Shown here: piece by piece, positions 1-10,472 of the stretch
Position numbering within the stretch: the first letter of the stretch is position 1
Layout: each line of letters starts with the position of its first letter
NCBI GenBank assembly: GCA_015501595.1
Contig: JADNRX010000184.1
Location: 42,805-106,804 of the forward strand
Direction of reading: 5' to 3'
Length of the DNA stretch: 64,000 bases
DNA from: Hymenopellis radicata
Taxonomy: Eukaryota; Basidiomycota; Agaricomycetes; Agaricales; Physalacriaceae
Made by a program: the position numbers and the translations under genes
Notes under the pieces: generated by a model
The model's input: the letters and a program-made list of their open reading frames with translations, nothing else
What the model was told of the DNA's origin: nothing
The model's database searches: none

Positions 1-249
1 GCGTCGTACTGGTGTGCTCCATGATGAGGATTGTCCGCCATTCCCTGGGTTTCAAAACCTGGAAGTGTCTGCTCGTCATGCGATACAGAAGGATATCCCA
101 GGGCTTGCACAGGGAGCGGAGCTGACCAGACACGGCGCCCTCCTTTGTCGCACTGACGATGGCGTTAGGGTCCGGAAGGCAATAGCCGGTATGTGCACCT
201 TGCCAAGGCTCGCGACTTTGGCTGGTGAGGGACTTCGTACTGGCTTTCT

Positions 250-2056
250 TCATGGCGGCGTCCCACATGAGAATGGGAGGCGGCATGAGCGGAGTTGCAA
301 CATCGACAAACTTGTTGCGCGGGGGCACCGCGGTTGAAGAAACTTGATGGGATTTCGTTCGATGGGATTGTGAAGGAGGAGCGTCTGTAAGGTAAGATCA
401 ATTAGTGTGAAAGAAGAAAATGAAGGAACATAATTACATGGCGAAGAGCGACGTTGCTCTCGATGGTGAGAAGTCCTTTCCGTGCGAGAAGTTCGGGTGC
501 GAGAAGTTTGGGTGGACGAAGACGATGGAATAGGTTCGGCCACGGCGGGCGAAGACGATGGAATGGGTTCGGCCACGGCGGGCACAGCTGACGACGCAAA
601 GGACGCGAACGAGGACATTTGAGAGTCGACGTAATCGTGCATAGCACGATAGCGGTCGATATCGCGAGCATCACCCCTCCAGATGATTGGATTGGGAGGG
701 TCGGCCGCTGAGCCACTAACAAGCCAGGAAGGCAAAGGGCAGCGAAAGGCCTCATCGAGCCAGACAGTTGACCGAACACCAGACTTGTGAGTGAGAGGCC
801 GAATCAACCAGAAAGGTACACCAGACTGAAACGGGAGTGAGAACACGAAGAAAAAAACAGAAGAGGCACATACGCGGTGGAGATTCTCCGCGACAGTCAA
901 GTCCCTAGTCAACGCCCCCATCACCTTTAACACTTGATTGGGGCCCTCCACCGGTGTCGGATCACGGAAGCGCTGGCGCACGGTGGTGAGCCACGTAAGA
1001 CGCGCTCGCAGCTCCAAAGCAATGCGGGACGTGTGGCGGAAGGTGACGATGCACTCAACAAAAGACCCGACAAGGTCCAGTCTTTTCATGAAGTAGCGGA
1101 GCCGATGCCGCAACGTCGTCAAGACCCGGTCCTTTTCCAAGTCCTTGTGGCGTGGCGTTGCCAGTTCGTCTCGGACATGGCGGAGGAGCCTATGTGCAGC
1201 GTCAAACAGTGCATGGCGGAGGGTTTTTCTGATGCGCCCGACATTTTGGGCGATGGAGGGGTCACTATCGGTTTCAAAAATCTTCGAGAGTTGCATCAAT
1301 CTCGTGCCAGAAGACCCAGTCCCGTCCGCCGGCGTCAACGTCTGGTATTTCGAGACAACAGAGGTGGGGGACACGGGCGTCGAAGTACTGCGGATGGATG
1401 AGGGGGTCGTCGGCGCCAAAGTAGTAGTTGCCGTTCATGGAGACTTGACGTTGATCCAGAAGGAGGTTGTTCGGGATGAATTTTGCGTTGGGAGTGGTGA
1501 CAAAGACGCCTTGGCTGGTGAATGTTCGCGCTAACTCGCCATCGAAGGAACTCGGCATGATTGGAGTGCTAAAGGACGTCATTAGCCAGTCAGATGAAAA
1601 AATCAAACAAAACGTACCTACCGCCGATGACAATGCACTGACTGCGCGTTTGAGCGCCTCCACCGATGAAAATGTCCTGGATCCTGGCGCAGTCGGAGTG
1701 TTCCTGTACGAACAGGAGTCATTAGCGCGTCAGAGAAACAAAGAGAACATACCTAGCGCAACCGCCGATGAAATGTATTGACTGGCGCAGTCGGAGCGTT
1801 CAGTGCCCTGTAAGAACAGTAGTCATTAGCTCGTTAGAGAAAAAATCAAAGAGGACGTACCTAGCGCAACCGCCGACGAAAAATGTATTGACTGGCGCAG
1901 TCGGAGCGTTCAGTGCCCTGTACGAACAGTAGTCATTAGCTCGTCAGAGAAAAAATCAAAGAAGACGTACCTAGCGCAACCGCCGACGAAAAATGTATTG
2001 ACTGCGCGTTTGAGCGCCTCCACCGATGAAAATGTCCTGGATCCTGGGCAGCCGGA
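250..2056 (-). pseudogene. Agaricomycete gene of unknown function, frameshifted
   Basis: Uncharacterised. The spliced product would read a mid region with YYFGADDPLIHPQYF and WVFWHEIDATLEDF, then a helical stretch (DAAHRLLRHVRDEL), then GVPFWLIRPLTHKSGVR. A GxPxWLIRP step after a GALTRDLTVAENLH-type segment is familiar from an abundant agaricomycete family with no assigned function; this is recall, not a search. An intron with GTATGT and TTTCAG lies near 835-885. At 1276-1280 a run of five A on the plus strand breaks the frame: with one base fewer, LEDF would run into ETDSDPSIAQ without a stop. The 5' part contains repeated small exons. The C-terminal end (EPIPSSS repeats, then low complexity) is uncertain. 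It may be a recent pseudogene or carry a base-calling error. Confidence 0.5.
1650..2056 (-). repeat. Tandem duplication of an exon plus intron unit
   Basis: Near-identical units start at 1752, 1860 and 1970 (period 108-110 bp). On the minus strand each has a short exon flanked by CAG on its 5' side and GTAYGT on its 3' side, with a branch-like GCTAATGAC in the intron. The exon at 1861-1917 is 57 nt, so it is phase-symmetric and could be added without breaking frame. The copy at 1753-1807 is 55 nt and would break it. The outermost copy is fused to a second segment (GGATCCAGGACATTTTCATC) that also occurs near 1645-1690. Confidence 0.8.
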
Positions 2057-3059
2057 GCGTCAGACACAAAGTCGTAACGCGAAGAGCACCAGATTCAAGA
2101 TCGTAGTGAAAAAAGCCAAGAAACAATAGACGCAAGTCGTATTGTTTAGAGAGCGCGGGGGCGGGGCATGCAAAAAGGAGATGGGAGTCAGGGCGTGGAG
2201 ATGGTATCTAAATGAGCGATCCGATCGTGTTTGGAGGCCAGCTTGAAGCGGAGTTTCAATTAGCGCACAGACCACCTACCAAAAGCGGACATTGAATCTG
2301 AGCCCACATTCCGAAATCGTCCAAGTCCCATTCCCCCCCCATCGTCGCCGCCTTTGCCATCATACCCGCTCAGATTAGTTCTAGCGGGCGTCGAACACCA
2401 CTCAGATTTGTTCTGGTGCGTGGATACACCGCCAATGGTCGGCCAGGTTGATTCAACCTGGCGGAAACATCCCAAGCACATTCACCGCCCAGCCTGCTGA
2501 AGGGTGACAGTATGGTGGCATGAACGTTATGGAGCCAATGGATGCATCCTGGCCCCAGGTCACCTGGCGAACACCTGGGCGCGAGACCTGGTAAATACAT
2601 GGCGGGCGGGATGTGGGCAGGTTACGCACTGTCTTGCATAGATGTAATGATGCATACAATCACGATGATGTTCGAAACATCGTGGAGATCCATCTGCTCA
2701 CATGCTGTGCCTGCTGTCAGTCTTATCACACTCACGATTGTGAGACTGCGACAGCAAGGTGACACGAAATGTTCGTACCGGCAGCTTGATGTTCTGTATC
2801 TAAGATATTGTTTTACCACTCATCGTGGTGCTAACCTTGGTAAGGGAAATATGCATCTCTGGTGCATGTGAGGTATCATATCCTCTCGACTCAGGAATGC
2901 CGTGGCTCTGGAGAAAGGACTGTCATAGAGGTCTCGCAGATATGCAGTGGTGTGGAAATATCTTGTATTATGCAGGAACTATTCTACTGACATTGTACTA
3001 CTACGACAGACTATAGAGGTATATAACATTGGAAGGAGATTACGGAGGTAGGTAACAGC
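2057..3059. other. Gene-free interval
   Basis: Open frames here are short, overlap on both strands and show no splice-consistent coding pattern. Around 2365-2430 a roughly 30-bp imperfect direct repeat occurs (CTCAGATTAGTTCT and CTCAGATTTGTTCT, each followed by a G-rich stretch). Nothing else is recognised. Confidence 0.5.
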
Positions 3060-4492
3060 CTATACAGGCGCGATGATAGGAGTAACAATGGGAGGAACAA
3101 TGGGATCAATAATAGGAGCAACAGGATCCGAAACGACGGAAGGAACAACGGGAGCAATAACAGCAGGAGCGGCGGCGGCGGCGGCGGTGGAGGATGCCAC
3201 ATTCATCGACGAGGCGGTGATGATATCATCAATGCCTTGCTGGAATGCATCGACTTCGGCAGCAAGGTTGTCCGTCGTGTTCTCAGGATCTGGAGTCCCA
3301 TGATTCGCCTGGTCCTTCTCCAGGATAAACTTGAACGCTCTTGATGGTACCATAAGCGACAATATGAATGGATCAGACAATCACGTACTTGACTAGTAGA
3401 GGCGCACTACCCTTTGCCTGTGCCCTGATGGATGCGAGGCGAGCATCGAGCTTGTCCCAGAAGTCGGGCCCGGAGTGCTTGCGGTAAACCATACGCTGTC
3501 TATACATCAGAACGAGGACATGATAAAGGAATGATGCTTACCATCAGAGCAATGCGACAACACAGCGGCACTGAGATTACACAGTTCGAGCCTTCGACAA
3601 AGGCACGAGCAAGTGTAATGATGTCCTGCTGTTGCTCCTTCGGTAGGAGGATCAGTGTCTTCTTCTTCGTGTCGCGGGTCCCAAGGCTGACTCCAAGCTA
3701 AGAACGGTGTCAAAAACATAATCGAACATGTAAGCAGAGGACTCAGGAGAAACATACCAGCTTCTTGAACTTGGAGCGCTTCTGTGTAAGTGCATCACCC
3801 GCTGCGGCGGTGATCTTGAGCATGGCTGAGTGGTTGAACTGGATACGGGGCGGAAGTTCGAACCCTAGCTTGAAGGTAACATCCTGTAAAAGCAGAAGAG
3901 GTCAGTTGAGGAATGAATAAGATGATGCAGAAACGCACTAGAACATGCCCTGTGGCATATTTACCCTTGTAGCTCGCGATTCCCTTCGATAGAAGCACAC
4001 CGGCGGAGTAAGCGCTCAAGTTTTTCTGAGGTCACGGTGAGCCAAGTGAGCACAAGAGAAGAGATAGGACCATACCTCGAGATCAGCGGAAACCGTATAT
4101 GGCGGCGTGTTGACAACGATTGTGTTCACTTCGTTTGAGACCGACAAGAGAAGAGTAAACATCTTCGCCTCTCGAATAGGCGCGATATCCTTAATAACGA
4201 GTAAGAAAGAGCTAGTACTGAAAAAAAAAAGACGACTCACCTGGACAAAGACTTGGACGTCTGTGACTTGCTCAGTCCGAAGCTTCTTGCGCGACATGAA
4301 GCGCTGGAGGTATTCCATGTCGTTCGGACCCAGAGATTGAGCAGTGCCCTCTCGCACATCCTCCTCGTCGTCCTCCTCGTCACCGTCGCGGCGACGACGC
4401 TTGGGATCTGGTCGGACTGGTGAACTTGAGGCCATGGCAGAGAATACATCGTCGAGATCTGCTTCTGGGGAGGAGGAACGTTCGGTGGACAT
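3060..4492 (-). CDS. Multi-exon agaricomycete protein of unknown function
   Basis: Start ATG at 4492-4490, product about 350 residues after removing six introns near 4242, 4076, 3930, 3756, 3540 and 3388 (donors GTGAGT, GTATGG, GTGCGT, GTATGT, GTAAGC, GTACGT). The N-terminus is acidic and basic low complexity (MSTERSSSPEADLDDVF, then PKRRRRDGDEEDDEEDV). A conserved-looking core follows: DMEYLQRFMSRKKLRTEQV, SAYSAGVLLSKGIASYKGKY, FKLGFELPPRIQFNHSAMLK, RKHSGPDFWDKLDARLASIR. The C-terminus is alanine-rich, then a VxPIxxPIV repeat. No catalytic motif is seen. Reading frame is kept across all junctions, so it looks functional. Such genes often sit beside DDE transposons in these fungi, but no function is known to me. 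Confidence 0.65.
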
Positions 4493-4671
4493 GATAGAGG
4501 TAAGGGAAAGGAGACGAGCGACGGGACTTATATACTATTACGAGGCCCCTCGCTGAAACAAGTGATGGCATTGCGGCAGCCGGCTGCTGGCCTACTTGAG
4601 ACGTAATGGGAAGTGATTTGTCGATGACGGCGAAGTGTTAAGCGAGGCAGACATTCTGCAGTACCCTCATC

Positions 4672-7600
4672 ATGCCTCCAAAAGGTCAGGCTGTCAAAGA
4701 CTTAGATGAATGTAGGCGTTCGATCGGATCGAAACTAGCAAGTACTTACGTCTGTGAAGGCTTTCGCATCAATGACAGCAAAACCAAGATTTACTGCGCG
4801 ATATGCACAGAGGGAATCGTTCCCCCGATAAACTCTCCGAATTGGATACTGCTAAAGAGTTCAGGTCGCCACGTTAAAACGGAAGGACACGAAAAGATCG
4901 TCCAGAATATCGAGTCCGCGCGAATGGAGGCAGAAGAGCGCGCGCGGATTGAACGTGTCCGAGCGGCAACCACATCAGCATCTCTAAACCGTAGTATCGA
5001 TACGCGCGATCCAAGAAACTTGGGAGACGACCTCACCAATGGACCTTCAGCCTTTGAGGGCAACATCTTCGCGAATTATAGCTTTGATTCCGAAGACTTC
5101 GTCATGGGGGACGAATCTCAAAACGATCAGGCAGAGCGAGCGCGCTTGCAGCGGGACATTGATGAGCTCGGACTCTGGAATTCACATTCGATGGCCGCCG
5201 CATTGGGGATGGCGGAAGACGTCCAGGAGCTTGAAGATGAGGCGGAAGCTGATGAGATGTTGGCAGAGATGATGGAAAACGTTGGTAAGAGATTATTGGC
5301 CAAAAATGGCGCACACCCCTATTCACCCTTACTCACAGACTTCGACCATCTTCACACCACTTCAAGTGAAGATGCGCCAAAACTCGATGCGGAATTCCGC
5401 CCATATGATACTAAAACGGCAAGGTTTAGTATTCTGCAATCTTGCAATATGTCTAATATTCATATGCCAGATGTTCTTGCTCGACACACTGGACAATTTA
5501 CCGCGTCTCCGTATTTCTAATTCGCTAATGCGCATTTTTCTCTGGATTCTTAAGGAAACTGGCGCGAGAGACGTTCCCTCATTTGATCGACTTCGAAAGA
5601 TCCAAAAGGAGCTGCGTGATGTTGCGGGAATTCCAACAATACCTTGTGAGTCGGTCCAAGGCAATATCTTCTTTCTGAATGATCCTCGTGCCATCATCGC
5701 CAACGTGCGTTCTCTATTTAAAGACTGTACGATCCTCTCGAATGCTAATGCCCTTTGCAGGACTGGGCAAATCCGGCTACTCGAAAATACATTCATCTTT
5801 ACCCCGAAATTCCTGAAGACGGCATCATTCGCGAAATCTGGCATGGCCAAAAGTGGCGAAATGACTTTGACTTGGATATGCTGAGCCCGATGTATGATGC
5901 GGGGCGCCTTGGTCACTTCTATGTTCACGAGTTGGCGCGCATGGTTGATGGTTCTTTCGTCATTCCGAAGCGATGGATCATGTTCCGTGGTTCTGTCTAT
6001 GCAAATGCCCTTTCGGTTGCTATAGATGCCCAGGTATGATTGCTCTCAGTGTTTCTTCATCGAGTCCTTATTGACTATGGCAGGGATTTGCGTCTGTTCC
6101 CGACACGACTTTCACGCTTATCGCGGCGTCAAAGCTAACGGCAAACTACCCGCAGCTTGTATTTGACAAGGCTATACCTGTATGGAGACGTAGGTGTTTT
6201 GTCATTGTCGATGAAGCGATGTGCTCAACCGCTTACAGCAGATAGCAACATCGACTACCTAGCCGCGATGCCCAATCCTAAACGCGAACTCGCTGGCGGT
6301 GATCCACTCTATGTGTCGTTCATCGACTACTTTGGCGATGATGTATCTGGGAACCGGTCGAAATCGTGGAATAAGCATTGGAACGCCTATATGACGCATC
6401 GGAACCTCCCTCGACAACTTCTTCAACAGGAATTTCATGTCCACTTCATCTCATCCTCACCAAATGCGTCGATCACGGAGCAGTATTTCGAGTTCAAGGC
6501 CATTGCTGAGTGTGTATCCATCTTGTTTCGACGTGCTTGTATCTGATAAAGACTCAGAGAGACTCATCGACAGCCCGTCAAAGTCCGTGACGCGAGTACA
6601 GATACAACGACTCGGTTCTGTATTACCGCGAATGCTGGACCGTCTGATAACCCCATGCAGGCTGAGATATCAGGGAGTATTGGCGGTAAGGGAAACCATC
6701 CCTGTCGAAAATGTGATGTTGGTGGTACACAGGCCGAGAAGCGTGAAGACGCTGGTTTCGAGGCGATGTTTGAGGTGCATACAATTGTTGTCTCCTGTTC
6801 GTGATGACTAACAGTTGCTTAGGGAGGCGTTCCACGCAGTAAGGAGCAGATCTTAGCCGAACTCGAAAACCAAGTCCGTCTCGCATGTTGCGGCATTGCA
6901 CAGCCAATCAAGGACTCTCAAACAGGAATGGGAATCAAGGATATGTATACCCAGTACTGGATTGACATCCTTCTTCAACGATACCATACGAGAAAGTCAT
7001 TGGACACGAACACGGCATCGGATGCAGAAATCTCGCAGGATCTCATACAGTGGGTTGTTGAGAATCGCGACAAGATCTATAGTGGGTTTCTGACAACAAA
7101 AGGTATAGTCATTCCCAGTACCTGCTTGATTCTGTTGTTGTGACCTCAATTCAGGTTTCGATCCTACACACGATACACCGGTTGAAATCCTACATACCAT
7201 ATTGCTTGGCATTGTAAAGTATATTTGGCATTCGTCGCACACGTCGTTCTCAGCTGCTCAGAAGAAGGTATATGCTATACGACTGCAATCTACAAATACA
7301 GATGCACTTTCCATTCACGCAATACGCTCGAGTTACATCATGCAGTATGCTGGGTCGCTCATTGGGCGTCAATTCAAAACCCTGGTACAAACGAGCATTT
7401 TCCATATTCGCGATCTTGTCACAGACAAACAGTTTGCCATATGGAGAGCTGTCGGAGAGCTGTCCGCACTGCTCTGGGTACCTGCGATTCATGATTTTAA
7501 AGAATACATAGTAGGTTTCCTGTCCTTCTGGCGATGTTGGTCGTGGTTCTCATCAACTTTAATTCAAGGATGATTTAAAGACGGCTGTTGCAAATGTTCT

Positions 7601-9130
7601 CGATGCGTTCGCAGCCCTGGATCCTACAAAGATCATCTCGAAGATAAAGCTTCATCTTCTCACCCATACCATTGAAGATGTCACAGCTTTCGGACCACTC
7701 GTTGGAGTTGCCACGGAGATCTTCGAATGCTTCAATGCTATCTTCCGCTTCTGTTCTATTCTTTCTAATCACCTTTCTCCAAGTCGTGATATCGCCCTTC
7801 AGTTGGCTGATCAAGAAGCTCTGAAGCATCGTTTAACAGGCGGTTGGTGGTTAAGCTCAGCTGAAGGTGGTGATTGGTCACATGCTGGACCTGGTGTTCG
7901 ACGGTACTTCGAAGACCACGGCGTCCTTCAGCGACTCATTGGGTGGTCAGCTAGAAAGGATCTCAAGCCTGGTGGGCTGATCAACCTGTTTGGCCATTCA
8001 CACATAGCTAATTTGAGTATACAGGTACAGTCAAACTTGCTCCGTTACCGCGTACAGCACCAATACGTGTCGTGCTCCACCTGGTTGATACTGATGCGAA
8101 AAAGGCTCTCAACTATGGTAATTACGATGCGCATGCTTTGGCGCTGTACGGCCGGTACGCCGTATCCGAATCATCGGAGGAATGCCTTGTGAATTCATGG
8201 GTGTTTCTTAAATCGCCACTTGGCACGGTGCGTTTCCATGATCAGGCTGCGTAAATTTGATACTGATTAAATATTGAAGGGTGGCGAGGTCATTGTTGGT
8301 CGGATTACTTGCATTCTAGCTCGCACGCTCGAAGACGCAGAAAGCAATGCACCACGTCTACCGAGTGATCTTGTCTGTGTCGAGGTGTATCAGATTTCCC
8401 CAACTCGAGACCCAAAATACGGCATGCCAGTTCTCACTCGGAGAAACAGCGAAGTTACGTCTGTTATGGTTTCACCCAAGGTGAGTTTTCATACGCCATT
8501 CACGATTCCGGCTCTTACATTTTCCAGGACATCAAATTCAAGTTCAACGCCCAACACGACTGCGAGACAGCGAAATGTGAGGCTACGGGCGAACGTCCCA
8601 TTATGCAAGAACGGCGCCCATCTGGCCGCGTTGAAAAATTCATCATCCACGAGAATGTTGATCGCTACTTGATCAACACTCATGCATTTCACAATGCCGA
8701 CTTGCTACGGGCAACCCTACCTCGTCATTTAACAGTGCCGATACCGCTGCATGATGATCGAGCGGCCTATCACAGAGGACTAGCAAGCGACATGCGGAAG
8801 GCACATGGGGAGAAGAAGGTGGCAAAGGCAGCTAAAGCACTAGAGAAAGCCGTTGGAAATCCACCCACAGCTGCCCCAGCACCGAAGAAGAAAGCAACAA
8901 CAAAGCGAAAGCGTGTAGCTGTGAGGGCGGAGGATTCTGACGGGGATGATTACCGTCCTGCTCAACGTCAACGAACTGTAGCCTCCTCGTCCTCATTACC
9001 ATTGACAAGACCCCAGAGAGCTGTTCGTGCATCGTGGAGGACCGAAATGGAGAAGGAATTAGATCCTGATGAGTACGATGATGATGCTCCCGGACCGGAT
9101 GAGGATACAGACCTAGACGACATAGATTAG
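4672..9130 (+). CDS. CACTA-like DDE transposase, 13 exons, about 1275 aa
   Basis: Exons: 4672-5284, 5339-5418, 5471-5704, 5761-6033, 6084-6189, 6239-6513, 6574-6774, 6823-7102, 7155-7510, 7569-7971, 8025-8227, 8280-8480, 8528-9130. They sum to 3828 nt in one open frame. Order of parts: an N-terminal zinc-binding segment (YCAICTEG), an acidic linker, [16 protein letters not shown], a CRKCDVGG zinc knuckle, then [17 protein letters not shown] and [13 protein letters not shown]. The last two correspond in position and pattern to the DVLHQLYQGVLKH and EMFERLHIDF blocks of Plavaka, which is why I place it in the CACTA-like DDE group. The C-terminus has a conserved block ([14 protein letters not shown]) and a basic and acidic tail. 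Exon 2 ends at a non-canonical GCAAGG donor. Splicing is inferred by eye. Terminal repeats were not found. Confidence 0.75.
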
Positions 9131-9800
9131 CTAAGGCGATAGCGTTGATTCAATGAGGTTTGTAGACTAACAACAAGGCTTAAATACCGATGTCGTATTT
9201 TTAGTGATGAGTCAGGTCTAGGTGTTGTAAGATAAGTCTAAGACCAAGTAAAACGGGTGGACACGTCGGGACTTAAAATAGGATTACGAGTCCGAGATGT
9301 CCGAGGTGTTGATGTCCCGATCCGGAATGATGATCATTACACACACTCACTGTATATATCGGTACCTGTTTATTGCACACTTTTTTAAACCCATCCATTA
9401 GGTGTATACATGTGACAGATATAATTTAAGCTAGGTAGTTGGGATAGATTGAGAATGGTGGAGGACATGTGTGTGCATGTTGTGCAGGGAGATTCATTAT
9501 GGCAACTACTACATGGCGGGAGGACTGCGTAGAGGGTAGCTGCCATGTTGCAGCCAGGTGATAGATGATGTCGCTGCAACAACTATCCATATGTGGTTAC
9601 GATGCTGGGATCTATGCTACACCCACGTCGTCCCGGACGACCTGGAGGCAGCCTGGCCTGGACGTGAGCCACAGCAGTGACCTCTCATGGACCTTGGCTG
9701 AGCAACTCACCTGAGATTCGCATGTAGGACATTTGGCGGTGTAGGAGATCGTGCTCTGCCTTGCGCAAGCACAATCTGGTATTTCGTGTAGCCGACTGTT
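9131..9800. other. Intergenic spacer between two transposase genes
   Basis: Contains the 3' end of the upstream transposon gene and probably the left terminal region of one or both elements. No CATCAGGAAA-type left end matching the Plavaka right end was found here. Open frames are short and on both strands. No gene supported. Confidence 0.5.
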
Positions 9801-9803
9801 TTC

Positions 9804-10200
9804 GGTGAGTCTTTGACTTTTTCCTGTATATATCTTCTGCTCCAGCAGGCGCCGTTGTCGCGCTTCGACTGGGGTTATCATCCCCTGTGTGCTATGTTTT
9901 TCGCTCTATTAAGTTCGCTGATTTCTATTGCCAGGTTCGCTGTATATCCCAAGATATCCCAAGCGGCGCGCTCCTCGACAAATCGGTGGCTCCTCGACAA
10001 ATCGGTGAGTCTTTGACTTTTGCCTGTATACATCTTCTGCTCCTGGAAGCGCCGTTTTCGCACTTGGACTACGGTTATCATCCTCTATATGCTATCTCTT
10101 TTGATCTATTAAGTTCGCTAATTTCTATTGCTAGGTTCGCTATATACCCCCAGCGGCGCGCTCCTCCACGAATAACGGCGTAGTCCTCATATTGCGGTTG
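9804..10200 (+). repeat. 200-bp tandem duplication of an intron-like unit upstream of Plavaka
   Basis: The stretch beginning GGTGAGTCTTTGAC at 9804 recurs at 10004 (period 200). Each unit runs from a strong donor (GGTGAGT) through a pyrimidine-rich body to TTGCCAG or TTGCTAG followed by GTTCGCT. A further GTGAGT lies at 10206, just after the second unit. Inside the first unit CTCCTCGACAAATCGGT is itself repeated (9970-10008). The placement suggests a spliced 5' untranslated leader with a duplicated intron. Confidence 0.75.
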
Positions 10201-10472
10201 CCTGGTGAGTACCTTATCTCTACGATTTGCCTTGATCTCTACGAATTGCTCCTTTTTTTTTGTCTGACGGCCGGTGCTGCTGCCTGTCCTGTACCTTCAT
10301 CCGCTGTCTCTTTTCCGCTGTTTCCCTTCTGTTTAAAATCTTGTGACTGACACCACCTTTCCTAACAGTCTCGTTTCATAACCTTGCTTTCATTCGTTGG
10401 CCACGGTGTGTTGTCCGCTGCTTGCGCTGGTTTCTTTTCTGAACGCTTTAGCAGCATCCTCCTCCCTCCTCC

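Noticed and set aside
3140..3200. GGAGCAATAACA/GCGGCGGCG tract as an independent repeat element
   Set aside because: It is the low-complexity C-terminal coding end of the minus-strand gene at 3060-4492.
9612..10081. Two similar small minus-strand proteins (RRxxEQKxYTGKSQRLT)
   Set aside because: They mirror the 200-bp tandem duplication and lie antisense to intron-like sequence; no independent coding evidence.
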